From Sipunculus nudus (Eukaryota > Annelida > Sipuncula > Golfingiida > Sipunculidae): DNA of 64,000 nt. Every line of letters starts with the position of its first letter. Position 1 is the first letter of the stretch. Position numbers and translations under genes: made by a program. Shown piece after piece: positions 1 through 11,397 of the stretch. The notes beneath the pieces were generated by a model, which saw only the letters and a list, made by a program, of their open reading frames with translations, did not search any database and had not been told where the DNA came from. The DNA lies in contig CM049314.1 of NCBI GenBank assembly GCA_026874595.1, positions 3,369,318 to 3,433,317 on the forward strand, given 5' to 3'.

Positions 1-583
1 GATGATGCTGAAAACAAGACTATATGGATGGAGAAACTGAACATTTTCAACCCATCTGTGTGTCATCGGCTCAATAATAATGGTCTTTATTCCTTATTTC
101 TCATTTATTTATTCGAGGTTTGACCACTTTTAACCGACTGTTCATAAAATCACAGATGTTCAAATACTGGATGGTACTTATTAAATATTTCACCAGTGCA
201 GATTAATCATAGTCCATAGTTCATGCATTTGATCGAAACAAAACAGTTTTGTATAAACGTCACCTTTTGTTCTTGTAAACCTCTGACTTAAAACACTTGG
301 CTTCTCATCCTATCATTTTTCTTAACATACCTTCCATATCGTTCCGAGTGATAAGACATGTGCAGTTGAGAAATTATACAATGGTCTTTTCAATGCAACA
401 GTATATTGACCTTTTGATTGGATATACATTTATTTGTACATTGTAAAATTTCTTAAGTACTATACTGTGCAAAATTGATACCGAGGTGTGTAAGGGAGAA
501 ACAATTGACCGAAAAAAAGTAAGAAGACGATAAAAGTTTGGAAATTGGTAATAATGATTATGCATGTATTCTGTCCATGTCAG
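1..583. other. AT-rich intron, nothing recognised
   Basis: This stretch lies upstream of the first visible synthetase exon. I saw no exon, repeat family or RNA gene in it. It is most likely intron of the same gene. Confidence 0.5.
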
Positions 584-693
584 ATGAACTCACCAGACAG
601 CTGGATGATTCTGGGGCTAAGGTCATGTTTGTTCATCAGGATTTTGTGAGGACATGTGAAGCTTCTGCTCAAAAAGCTGGGATAGCTGTCAAG
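584..693 (+). CDS. Acyl-CoA synthetase exon a (first in window)
   Basis: The acceptor AG is at 582-583 and the donor GT at 694. The exon begins two bases into a split codon and ends on a codon boundary. It encodes [20 protein letters not shown] and on to AGIAVK; ELTRQLxDSGAK is typical of the region before the P-loop in 4CL-like proteins. No convincing upstream exon is visible in bases 1-583. Confidence 0.85.
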
Positions 694-3089
694 GTATTCA
701 AAAGATCGTGTTCACCCGCTTTATTAACTTGGTTGTTATCTTAATTTCCACAAAATCTGAAGGAGTAGACCATGCAGGTCTGCATTAACGTTTGTCCGAA
801 TAAAAGGGCGAGTCCAGTATCGTCAGCGTATCGTCAGGTGGAGGGGAGGGGGACGGGGGGCCGGGGTTGACTTGCAGGCGTGAGAGGGAAATAAAAGTCG
901 GAACAATTTTTTTTATAAACATATATATATATATATATATATTTATAATTAAACACCTTTTATTGTCTGTGTTTCACATTTCAAATGATTATAAATTAAG
1001 GTTTTAAGAATGAATTTTTATGTTAATATAAATAGTATATGTTCATTCTAAACCCGGTTTAGATATATAATATTTCAGAGTAAACTCGGAAATTGAACCT
1101 TTTATTCTAATTATTTTTTTAAATAATTTCCAATATATAAATATTATTTTATGAATGGAAGGGGGGATTCCCCCCTTGCCAAAAAGTTGGGAGATATATA
1201 TCCCAATCCCCCCCCCCCCCCTCCCCCGCCGTATTGACGCCACTTGGTGAGTCAGACAATATTGTGCTGCGCTGGCAGGTATTCGCCATAATAAGTGACA
1301 ATTTGTTTTTAGGATATTATCGTCATTGGAAATGACAACAAACACACCAACTGGTCATCATTGCTGGAACTAGGCAAAACCGGAAAGACGGTGCTGCCAC
1401 CTATAGACAGAGACCCGAAACATGATGTGGCTGTAATCACGTATTCCAGCGGAACAACAGGACTTCCGAAGGGCGTCAATCTCACACATTACAACATTGT
1501 CGCCCATATTACACAATTCAGGTTACTGTGATTTTTGTTTTCATTTATTGGAAACCAGATAAAACTGTATACATAATATTATGAAATAAATTAAATGTTA
1601 TAGGGCCTATGTTTTCTTGGATTAACACGTTTAAGAATGTAACGTTTAAGAATGTTTAAGAAGTTTCAGCCGGTCCTGTATGAGTATTAAAACTCTAATT
1701 TAGGGAAAGCATATTTTAAAATATTTTTTCCCCAATACTTTGGTATAGTATCCATATCAATTATTTCAAATGCGTTAATCTTTAAAAAGGCACCTGCCTA
1801 ACAAGGATTCATCAGTGAAATCCACTATATCTAAAATTCAAAAGAAATGACTGCAAAACAGATAAAACCGGTCAACATGGCACCATTGGCTCCTTCAGTA
1901 TTAGGTAATAGGTTAATTAGCGGTATACCCTCAATCCCGGCATGCATCTTGCAACATACTAGCTTTAGTCTATACTCCAAATGGCAGCACAATGAGCGGT
2001 TTAGAAGGTTTTGCGAAGTTAAGGTTGATGAGGGGAATGAAATACAATAAAAGATAATCCAAGGCAGTCCTAAGGTGGGACTCTGTGGAGAGTTAAGTGA
2101 CCATCAGACTCTTTTCTTCAAAGTAAAAGCCGGAGAAGCGCTCTGGGAATGACCGCGCCCTCATCCGTAATTTATAGGAGGACTCTGAGAATTAACACAC
2201 CTTCGTCCGCAACTTATCGATGGATACAATATAATGCGCGTTATGTTCAAAGCAAAGGAATTTATGTCAAATGTTTTACTGAGTCGGCTTATTAGCCATG
2301 CCAGTCTTGATGTTTCTATAAAAAGCTTCTCACCCTACAATACCCTTGCAAATTAACCAATTTCAAAGTGACGTTAGATGGGTTTATATGCAGGACCGTC
2401 AGTTTAAAGAATCTTAAGATATCTAAAAGACTGGTATTATTCTTTAGAAATAAAATTTAAGTAGATAATCATTGTAAATTGAGTTCATCATATGGATTAA
2501 GAAAGTGTTAGTCATTTAAACAAACATTTTTTATAGTCATTAGCCCAAAATCCACTGATACCCATATTGCCTATGTTCAATATAATTTTGTCGTCAAGTT
2601 GAATTGATTTGTTCATTGATTGATTGATTGGTTGCATGATTGATTCATTAATTCATTCATTCATGTCCACGTTTACTACCGGGACCTCTTGCAGCTTAGC
2701 CAGGAAGACCAGATCTATGAATATGGTTTTTCTGCCAATGGTTCACATGTCTGGTTTATTCTTCGCCTTGGCATATGTGACCTTGACCTCGACCTATGTC
2801 ATGTTGCCTCGGTTTGAGCCTGTCATGTTCTTTCGTACCATACAGGAGATGGAGGTATCTGATTGATTATCTATTTTTTTTTTTTCATTTATTAACATCG
2901 CGTATCATACATGCAGTATGAATGAATTTACAAAGCATGACAATATCAGTGACTATTACATCATTTAATATATAGGGAGACCTGTCACGGGGACTCAATT
3001 GGCGGAAATGGCTCCAACATAACTGAGAAATCTCAAATAAATGGTTACTAAGTTAAATTGATTGTATATGATTGTATATATTATATATA

Positions 3090-3143
<54 letters not shown>

Positions 3144-3657
3144 TGATGGGCCGATCATGGAGTTTTATCGAAAGTCACTCGGTTTGCTGCCACTTTCAAG
3201 CGCTCGATTACCAAAGGCAACTATCGTTACACCATAATCATGACTTGGTTTTTTTCCACAATGCTTTAATGTTAGAGGCAAGAATGATTCATTTTTTTAC
3301 ATTGTTTCGCATTTCATATAATGAGTCTGTTACCAAATAACTTCCGTATGTAACTCAGCATGACACAGTAGATGCGAGGACGGAGAACTTAATAAATTGT
3401 GGTTTAATTTTTGATTATTATAATTAATTAAAATGATACTTGGAATTGCATAACTTAGTATTAAAAGGAGAATTAAAAAGGCAAGAACTCATATTCTTAA
3501 GGTAGAATTACTCAGACATGCGGGCTGGGTTAAATGAAGTACAGTTTCACAGATAATTGCATATTTCTTTATATTTGTCTGAACCGATTAATAATCGATC
3601 ATCGATCGGTTTGCTCAAACCGATGATCGATTATGAAAAAGGAACCGACTCCCACCA

Positions 3658-3713
<56 letters not shown>

Positions 3714-6700
3714 CATATATTCGTTGCCATGCCTTCATGATATTAAAGAGGTGTAATACACATCCATGAAGGTTAGAAACGCATTCATGTATCAGCAAAA
3801 TGCTACATCCGTGCATCGACGTATTTTAATATCCAGCTTGAGAAATAAGATATAAGCTTAAGTCGGATAATAGTTTAACATAACAGTTTGTCTTGTCGCG
3901 TTAAAGTGAGCTAGATGTGGCAAAGTCGTTGAGAAAACAAAATAATATATACAGGAATAACATTGCAAAGAGACGTTCTTTTTGTATAACAACTAAACCA
4001 ACCATCTCAAGCTTCCGCATTGTCTGACAAAAGGTTGAAGAATTGGTCGTGGTGCCAGCTGTTGCCGTGTTTATGTACAAGTCTCCATTGTCGAGATCGA
4101 CCAACCTCAACGCTCTGAAGAATATTGTCTCTTTAGCAGCTCCTCTGCGTAAAGAATTACAGAACGGACTGTGTAAAGTTCTTGGCAATGTATCAGTTAC
4201 TCAAGGTAGGTCTTGTATTTAATATGGAAAGTATATTGTAAACTGAACTTTAATAATTGAGAAATTCAAGTAGGATTTGACTAAAGTTGTTCGTTCTGTT
4301 GTCTGCATTATTATAACCACAACATCGTGTATTGTTGTAAACTTTAGAATAGAAGTGATTCATTGAGTTTTTATTTTTTTATATATCGTTTCCACTTCCC
4401 GTCCCATTTAAGATTACAATAGCTTTTAAGAGAAAATTTTAAATGTTTAGGGACGATCAACCTGTTAAATCAACATAACATATTAAGAGCGTTCTACTCA
4501 TTTAAACGTGAGGGTTATGCCACCACGTGCTTATGACAGCACCAAACCTTATGAGAGGCTCACACATGTATGACTTCACGTTCTCGGGGATATTTAGTAA
4601 TCAGTCTTAATTATAGGATAACTATTTATCTACTGGAATAAAGGGCCAGTAATATCACGTGGGTACTGGTGTCTCGACAATGACCTGTTTCTTTTGTGTA
4701 TTTGGTACACTAGAATTTACCCATATCAGTACGTGCATCCACACTTTTCTTAAATTATGAGTAAGCACTGACATGGCGTGCGCGTTTGAAATGCACTGAC
4801 ACAAATTGCGGGACATGTTGCCGATTTGGCGAGGGGTGAGATGTTCCGTTCCCGGTCTAAATTCGTCCCAGCGGTCAACCCACAACAACATTCATTTGTG
4901 TTGACTTTAGCGGACTGCTTACAAAAGGCCGACGCGTAGTGAATGTTTGGCAGACTATGCGAGGTTTGATTTGATTGGTTAGGGAGAGGAGATTGAGGAC
5001 GACGTGGGCGCACTATGTGAGAATGGCCATGGCACAGCGCAAGTATAAAACCCATAATATTTTTATCGATTTTGAGGCCATTTCTTTGCCAAACGCCTAA
5101 GAAATATAAACTCGTTCTTCCCCGGACCAAGATACACCCTTCCACGAAGTTTGACGACCGTGCGATCCCTAGCGTGCGAATGAATCCGGACAGACAGACA
5201 AACAAACAAACAGATTCCCGTGAATTATAGTATGATGATGATTCACATCCCTGCCAGGGCGTTAGTATTTGTTTGCTTCTAAAATGTTTAAATAAAACCT
5301 GGTTCAATGCACTGATTGTCCTAAATCCAGGCTCTAAGAGCAAAGTGATTCCGTCAGAGAGACGAAGAAGTAGTTTTTGTCTTCTAATTGTTTTGTAGGT
5401 AGTCAGCGCCACCATTTTGTATGCCCTCTTTTCTAACTCTTAACTTTAGTATATACATCTGCAGAGTTTCTTTTCGGTTTGGGACTGCGTGACAGGGCGG
5501 TAGCACTCGCATCCTATCATATATTATTTTTGTATCCTGGTGTCACCCAGGCCCGGTGTCTACTGTACCTGCGGGTTCTGGTCGTACAATCTTCACCATT
5601 GCTGGATCATAAGACCGAGGACCCCCCCCCCCCCCACCCCCCCCCCCCTTAATTGTGAGTGATACATGGCTGTGAGGCACAGCCTTCCCATTAAGCCTGC
5701 AGAGCACTTACCCTGGTTTGGGGCCGACATTGAAAAATCTCAGCGACTTGACTGAGATTTGAACTCGCGACAGGTTTTGAGTCCTGTGAGCCGGTTCACG
5801 GAAATTAGTTATAAAATTTGCCGCGAGGTGTCAGTACCTGTCCTGAGCGTTGCCACACACAGAAAGCAATTTTGGATGGCTCTGCAACAAGGACCAATAA
5901 AGTCTTCACCACTGCAGTCAGTGGGCCCGTCTAGAACACTCAGTGCCACACGTGGACATACACACGGCTGGACTTCATGAAGGCTGCTCGTTTCATTTTA
6001 CTTTTGCCTCCGCCAGGAGGGTATGCGTTGATTCCCGTCGGTTCATGATCCGGATCAAGGAAGGACTTCCAGGAATATTCACAAATGTGCAGTCACATAT
6101 ATAGAAGCTTGAACATGGAAAGATGGTCCGAATAAGTGAATGCAAATACCTGTTGCGGAACATATGTAACAATGAAGCTGGGAATATACACCTATAAGTG
6201 TATGAACTAATGGGTTATGGAGCTCCCCACATTAACGACTGCCGACGTGGCAGAGGCCTGCATTTGTGAGAATGAAGATTTCTAGTCGTGAATTATAAAT
6301 AACTCTCCAAATGAATTCACAATTAATGGTATATACACACCCTGCATGCAGGGTATAGGACAAATGCACATTCTAAGGCAAACAAAAAATAGTTTATATA
6401 TCTCTCTGCTGCATCACCGATATAATCACATTCTCCTGTTCTACTTCAGCATACGGATTATCCGAGACAACCTGCCTCTCTGTGATAATCCCTGACGGAG
6501 TCGAAAAACCTGGCTGTGTGGGCTTCCCGCTTCCAGGAGTGGAAATACGTGTAAGTAAACGATGCAGATAGATACGTACCAATACACAACATTCTATCAG
6601 CGTGTGCATCTAAAGAATGGGAATTTCATTTAAATATTTTCAAGTGCAGATATGCTGTACCTTAAAAAAGTGACCTGTTCCCTGCTGGATCCAAGTTTTG

Positions 6701-9623
6701 TTTATGCCGGGGTGGGGTGAGGGTGGGGGTGTAACTCGATTCTGGGTTTGGTAATACGTTAATAACAAAGTGGAGTGCTCGAGTCACTAATAGATCGGTT
6801 TTCATGTACAGGTCGTTGACTTAGACACCGGAATTCAGAGGAAAACTGGAGACGTTGGGGAAGTCTGGATCCGTGGTCCTAACATAATGAGTGGCTACCT
6901 AAACAGACCAAGAGCAACCGCAGAAACCATTGACACTCAGGGCTGGCTACACACTGGTACGTAAACCTTTCATTAGGCCTGACGCAGTAATGTAATACAC
7001 ACAAATAATGATTAAGAAGTCACAAAGTTTAAATGATATTTAAACAACAAATCTTCCTATAGACAAGGCGCTGTATATTGTTGGTCCTATATTTTCAAAG
7101 GTCTCGTATACGATGTTTCATTTCCAGGTGACGTCGGGTATGTGGATACGGAGGGCTACCTGTATGTCATAGATCGCATCAAGGAAATGATTAAGTACAA
7201 GGGTTACCAGGTAAGTATATACTTTAGATTTTATCCACTTCTCTTTGCCCTGTATACTTTACCATTATACTTGATCAATACTTATATAAAGTCACACGCT
7301 TCAAATGCCTGAACTATTCATCAGCAGGTACTGTAAATATTTTATTTAAAAGAAAAACCTCATATTACCCATTCATACGTTTGGGTAACACGAGGCGAGT
7401 TGATACGGGCCGACTTCAATGGTGGTCCGAATTTGCCATGGGCCGATCGAGTTAGCTTGCGAAGCTCTAATTCATTGCGCCACGATATACCTTTCGCGAT
7501 ATAATATTAAATTTCTATTTATGGAGGAATGTAGAAAAAGACATCCACCCCCCTTTGGACAATTTTGGCATTGTATCCTACAGCTCGAGACCAAAACGGG
7601 CATTTCCGAGGCATTGTCACGGAGGAGTTGCTTGGCAACGATTGCGTGCCACCACCGTAAATCATAATATAGATTAAGGCGCCGCTTGGGATTTGGGTAA
7701 CTTTTATACAGTTCACTGTAACGGCGGTATGTCAGCCACTTTTACTTCATCCTGCAGCGGATGACAAACAAAACTGTATCCAGAAAATGCTTTATCCAGT
7801 TAGAAAAGGGCAATCACACTAGTTCTAACATAGGGAACCCTGTAAAAGATCAGAGCTACCTACCAACCCTCTTAACGATAATTGGACTGACCCATTAATA
7901 AGCTACCCCCCGTAGGGCAAAGATGGGTGTATAGTGTGGCAAACAGAAAAAAAGGCACTTATTTTCTGGTGCCTGAATGAGCCAGAAGTGAGCCCGCAGC
8001 TCACGTCTGGGGCGGCAAGGGTCTATTTGGCATGATTAGGGGTTAATTGTTAATCAAAATAAGGTGAAAATACAGTAGCCGCCGCGATTGTAGCTCCCTG
8101 TTTATCACGTTTAACTAATACACTGGCAGTGAATACTGTTGCTTAGTAAAAAACAACCATTCGAAATCGGACAGACCTTTCATCCGTTTGGTGATTATAA
8201 ACTTAAATTGCTCTGTTGTTCTGTTATCTGTGGGAAAAATCCAACAAGATATTACTGCTGACTTGCTGCGTTCTTTCTGCTTGTATATTGCGTCGATGAA
8301 TATGCAATTCACTGAAAATAATGTTTCTATGTGTGCAGAATAAAGGAGTGGTAATCCCCTTCTGACTACTCTAAAAGGTCGCATTCTAGGCCGAAATTCT
8401 GGTTGTCTATACCTCTTGTGTGTTTGTGGGCCCGCCTGTAATTCAATTCTTCTGTATTTTCCTTATTGTATGTGTTCTGCCTATTTTTAATATTCGTTTG
8501 TCTTTCTGTTACTATCTTCGTTACTCTCAGGTAGCCCCAGCTGAGTTGGACATGCTTTTATTAACACACTCAGGAATTGAAGACGCCGCCGTCATAGGAC
8601 TTACGGACGATGACGGCGTGAACGAGCTACACACGGCGTTCGTTGTTCGGAAACCTGGTCATGACGTCGTTGCAGGAGACGTCTTGGCCCACGTCAATGG
8701 TATAGTAGTGTAATTTATCTATGCCCAAGTGTGTTGAATTCTTCTTGGTAAATTATAATCAGCCACGTAGAATCCTTAGTACAAATCCCTTTTGGCGAAC
8801 CCAGAAGCGCGTAGTAAATTTAAGTTTGCTGAACTTCACGTGTAGTCTCTCCAAACAAGGATTAACGAAATGTATACAATCTCATACACAGGGCGCATGC
8901 TAGTCAGAAGCATAGGGTACATCACACGTGCAATAAAATTCATATTCCATATCAATGTACGCTTTATTTATTGAAAAGTAGATTTGGTAAGAAACTGTCA
9001 AAGCCCTGTTTAATCAGATAAACACCTGTAAATATTACAGTTAGCTCAAATATATTTTGGTACTATTTCCACGGGTAATGACTCAATGTCTGCTATGTTC
9101 ATGGGACTTGTATTTTATATGTCTTTTTTTAATGTTCACTCACCCGTGAAGAACAAATCCCCCATGCAAAGGATATGAACGTCTAATTGTGTTTGATGGG
9201 TTATTGTTAGCTGTAGTTCCTATGCGGTTACGTTGCATGCATAAATCCGACCATTTATAGGTCGGCGAAGACGCCCGAGATCGCCAATGGTATATACCAC
9301 AGGGACGACGTGTCGAACGCCATTTTCCATTTGTCAACTAGTATTTACCATAATATCCAGAGGTAACAAATGCAGCATGAGAACCAAGCTGTGTCGTGAC
9401 TGACTAGTGTTCATTTACTTCAATCCATTTGATTTCAGGACAAGTTGCCCCGTACAAACGACTGAGAGGCGTCCATTTTATCAAACAGATTCCTCGCACC
9501 ACCAGCGGCAAAGTGATACGGAGACGGCTGAAGGAGATGACACGGCATCTGAAGACGAAACATTCCGAAATATCAGAGGATGACGTCAAAAAAGTCAATC
9601 AAAAACCATTAGCTAAGTACTGA
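584..9623 (+). CDS. Acyl-CoA synthetase, 4-coumarate-CoA ligase / luciferase-like family (5'-partial, nine exons)
   Basis: ATP-dependent acid-thiol ligase of the ANL superfamily, which activates a carboxylic acid as acyl-AMP and transfers it to CoA. Nine exons join in phase: 584-693, 1313-1521, 2695-2854, 4034-4205, 6450-6550, 6812-6956, 7128-7210, 8531-8699, 9439-9623 (TGA). They give about 443 residues, so roughly 100-130 N-terminal residues lie outside the window. Motifs in order: P-loop [52 protein letters not shown] in two exons split at the Q/V junction, and [11 protein letters not shown] with the catalytic lysine near the end. The order and spacing match 4CL-like enzymes. The protein ends PLAKY, so it has no C-terminal SKL-type peroxisomal signal. 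The substrate cannot be read from the sequence; a medium-chain or luciferase-like relative is possible. Confidence 0.93.
694..1312 (+). other. Synthetase intron with G/C-tract repeat
   Basis: It contains an (AT)n run at 921-942, a G-rich stretch at 838-868 and a C-tract with flanking C-rich sequence at about 1147-1233. The last resembles the poly-C end of the G-tract element at 20.55-20.75 kb. Confidence 0.45.
1313..1521 (+). CDS. Acyl-CoA synthetase exon b (AMP-binding P-loop)
   Basis: The acceptor TTTTTAG ends at 1312 and the donor is GTTACT at 1522. The 209 bases start in phase 0 and end in phase 2. The exon holds the AMP-binding signature [12 protein letters not shown], followed by [10 protein letters not shown] as expected for the phosphate-binding loop and the helix after it. 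Confidence 0.93.
2050..2215 (+). repeat. Dispersed repeat, copy 1 (GACCGCGCCCTCAT family)
   Basis: The stretch contains GTGGGACT, then GACCATCAGACTC, AAAAGCCGGAGAAGC and TGACCGCGCCCTCATCC. The same ordered words recur at 50258-50335 on the plus strand and at 31712-31805 on the minus strand, so this is an interspersed element, possibly SINE-like. This copy lies in a synthetase intron. Confidence 0.6.
2695..2854 (+). CDS. Acyl-CoA synthetase exon c
   Basis: It encodes [20 protein letters not shown] and then [19 protein letters not shown], matching the family pattern LPxxHxxGL followed by a PRF-type segment. The donor is GTATCT at 2855. Two acceptor AGs, ending at 2694 and 2703, lie nine bases apart and both keep the frame; the upstream one adds the residues S-L-A. 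Either could be used. Confidence 0.88.
3074..3140. repeat. (AT)n microsatellite
   Basis: Nearly perfect AT dinucleotide run forming the left flank of the hAT-like element. Confidence 0.95.
3141..3661. mobile_element. hAT-like non-autonomous element inside an AT array
   Basis: The left end reads TAGTGATGGGCCGATCA and the right end, reverse-complemented, TAGTGGTGGGAGTCGGTTC, giving imperfect terminal inverted repeats over TAGTGRTGGG. Near the right end are palindromic GATCATCGATCGG-type motifs. Both flanks are (AT)n, so an 8-base ATATATAT target duplication fits but cannot be proved. There is no transposase. Confidence 0.45.
3661..3709. repeat. (AT)n microsatellite
   Basis: AT dinucleotide run forming the right flank of the hAT-like element. 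Confidence 0.95.
4034..4205 (+). CDS. Acyl-CoA synthetase exon d
   Basis: It encodes [20 protein letters not shown], then [20 protein letters not shown], and ends with VTQ plus the first base of a split codon. It is the equivalent of the conserved VPPxxxxLAK...LSSLKxIxSGAAPL segment. The acceptor AG ends at 4033 with a weak pyrimidine tract; the donor is GTAGGT at 4206. It ends in phase 1. Confidence 0.88.
5090..5225. repeat. Probable dispersed repeat in a synthetase intron
   Basis: A GACGACCGTGCGATCC word is followed by a simple CAGACAGACAAACAAAC run. This looks like an interspersed-repeat fragment. The long minus-strand open frame across it lacks any recognisable domain and I do not treat it as a gene. 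Confidence 0.35.
5620..5800 (-). repeat. Poly-C tract and possible tRNA-derived SINE remnant
   Basis: C-tracts span about 5621-5648. On the minus strand the segment around 5755-5795 reads ACAGGACTCAAAACCTGT, a tRNA anticodon-arm-like hairpin, followed by GCGAGTTCAAATCTC, which resembles a pol III B box. No clear A box is present, so this is at most a decayed SINE. Confidence 0.3.
6450..6550 (+). CDS. Acyl-CoA synthetase exon e (YGLSE motif)
   Basis: The acceptor CTTCAG ends at 6449 and the donor is GTAAGT at 6551. It completes the split codon to alanine, then reads [20 protein letters not shown] and on to [10 protein letters not shown]. YGxTE/YGLSE is the adenine- and substrate-binding motif of the family. 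It ends in phase 0. Confidence 0.93.
6812..6956 (+). CDS. Acyl-CoA synthetase exon f
   Basis: It encodes [40 protein letters not shown] and [11 protein letters not shown](V/L)xxRGPxxMxGY and GW(L/F)HTGD are standard family motifs. The acceptor AG ends at 6811 and the donor is GTACGT at 6957. It ends in phase 1. Confidence 0.94.
7128..7210 (+). CDS. Acyl-CoA synthetase exon g (hinge region)
   Basis: It encodes [20 protein letters not shown] and MIKYKGYQ. It contains the ribose-binding aspartate of TGD and the hinge motif DRxKExIKYKGxQ, where the C-terminal domain swings. The acceptor AG ends at 7127 and the donor is GTAAGT at 7211. Confidence 0.95.
7211..8530 (+). other. Synthetase intron, nothing recognised
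   Basis: The 1.3-kb intron has no clear repeat, exon or RNA gene. Open frames in it lack splice-site and family support. Confidence 0.5.
8531..8699 (+). CDS. Acyl-CoA synthetase exon h (C-terminal domain)
   Basis: It encodes [20 protein letters not shown] and [20 protein letters not shown], the start of the C-terminal lid domain. VAPAELE...HPxIxDAAVIGxPD is the family pattern. The acceptor CTCTCAG ends at 8530 and the donor is GTATAG at 8700. It ends in phase 1. Confidence 0.94.
9439..9623 (+). CDS. Acyl-CoA synthetase terminal exon with stop
   Basis: The acceptor TTTCAG ends at 9438. It completes a glycine codon and reads [20 protein letters not shown], then [14 protein letters not shown] with the catalytic lysine in SGK. 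A basic, acidic-patched tail of about 30 residues ends PLAKY before TGA at 9621-9623. No peroxisomal tripeptide is present. Possible downstream poly(A) signals AATAAA are at 10629 and 10921. Confidence 0.94.
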
Positions 9624-10480
9624 TATATCGAACCTCGCAACTGGGAATGTGCTGTGCTGCGAATTAGAATTTTATGGAAGTTTTCGAATTCAAGAAACAG
9701 TTGGCAGTTTTACTTTCCGTGGATGGTTTAATTCATTGGCTAGATAACTATAAACGGATTCATCCGAACCGGATAAAAAAGGATTTATTCAGTTTTATTC
9801 GAAGTTCGGGTATGCTCTGACTGTGAGGTACGATTTTATACATTAAGTATGGCTTCCAATGGAAAAAGTAAGTTGTAATAAGAAACCGTTGTGTCTAGTT
9901 AACTAAATCACTGTGTGAACACACACACACACACAAAATTAATAGGGATTTATTGGTCATAAATTATTTTAAATAATGATCTTATTTAAAAGTAGATATT
10001 TCTCTTCTGTATAAAGTGATCTGCGGGACTTATTAAAATGAAAGTCTTCATGTTTTGAGAAGTCTAGATCATCAATGAAACCCTCCCCATGTCTGCATGT
10101 TTTCACATGATTAAAACCGTGGTCTGGAAACCCTTTTATAAACTGACAAACACTGCAACTTTTCCAAGCATTCTGGCAGAACAGTCTAACAGACTGGACA
10201 GAATATTTTGTGAGAGAATTTATTCAGTTATACAGACACTACTTGCACTGATAACCCATCAGTTCCTACACTCAAACTGGTGTCATAAAGGCTGCAGCCT
10301 TTGTGGTTTTCTATTTTATGCCCATGGACCCAAGGAGCTGAATAACCGAGGAGACATTTCTATAATTTCTGTGTGAAATATGCAAGAATCACACGTAAGG
10401 ACACATCTTGTTGTGATTAATTTCTACTTCTGGTGTTGTTTAAATTCAGGGAATATTTTACAATATTTAACATTACCCTG

Positions 10481-10528
<48 letters not shown>

Positions 10529-11397
10529 TACTGTTTAATAGACGTATCTCCAATGTTCTTTGCTTATTTCAGGTTAACTTTCAAGCTTCAAATGAAAATT
10601 ATGATTGGTTCTCTTAATTTATGGAGGCAATAAATATTTAGATAGGCATCCCGTCAAGCTGTTTGTTTGACATTACTGCTTGCATATCTACCGGTTGAGC
10701 CCTCACATTTTTTTTCAGTAGGTGTTCAGAGTATAACAATAACAAATGTCTGAAATGTAATACATCTCCGATGCATCTGCAAGGAAAAATGTATAAATAT
10801 AACGGACTTTAAGGACTTTTCCTTTATTTCAAGATTAAGCTTAAGTTACTTAATCTAAAATTAGTTCAAGTAAAATTGTCTGTATTAGACATCTTCAACT
10901 TGTTTATTTTGCTGAAACCTAATAAAGTCTTATATTAATATGAGATTAAATGAGTTTATTTCTAGTAATTTAATATACATCTATGATACCTTTACCATTT
11001 ATTCTGACTTATGCATAATATATTTAAGTGGAATATAAGGCAACTGTAGTTTTAAGAAGAAGCCATGAACAGTCGTTGTATTTTGCAACAACCCCTTTCA
11101 ACATCTCATCAGACAAGTACTCTTGCTGCTGTATTAGTACCAGCAGTACTTATATATACTGCATGTCAGGACCAAGAAGTCTGTTATACACGATGCCCCA
11201 GACGTGTTTTATGTATTTGTGGCTTGTAATGTTTTATGTGTATTTGTTCTCATTCAAGTTTCAAATCAATACAAAAGACAGGATATGGATATCATTTTAT
11301 TTATTTGCTGGAGACTAATAGTATGTACAAGATAAACTCAACAGGGTATTATACTTTCATAGATAAGGGAGTAATAGACATAGCTAATTGTAACCAT
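9624..11397 (+). other. Synthetase 3' flank with AT microsatellite
   Basis: Likely 3'-UTR and intergenic DNA. It holds a short CA run near 9920, (AT)n at 10484-10526, and AATAAA hexamers at 10629 and 10921. No gene is recognised. Confidence 0.55.

Noticed and set aside
4750-5415. 221-codon minus-strand open frame
   Set aside because: It crosses a simple CAGA/CAAA repeat and dispersed-repeat words inside a synthetase intron, lacks any domain, and has low-complexity runs such as VCLFVCL.
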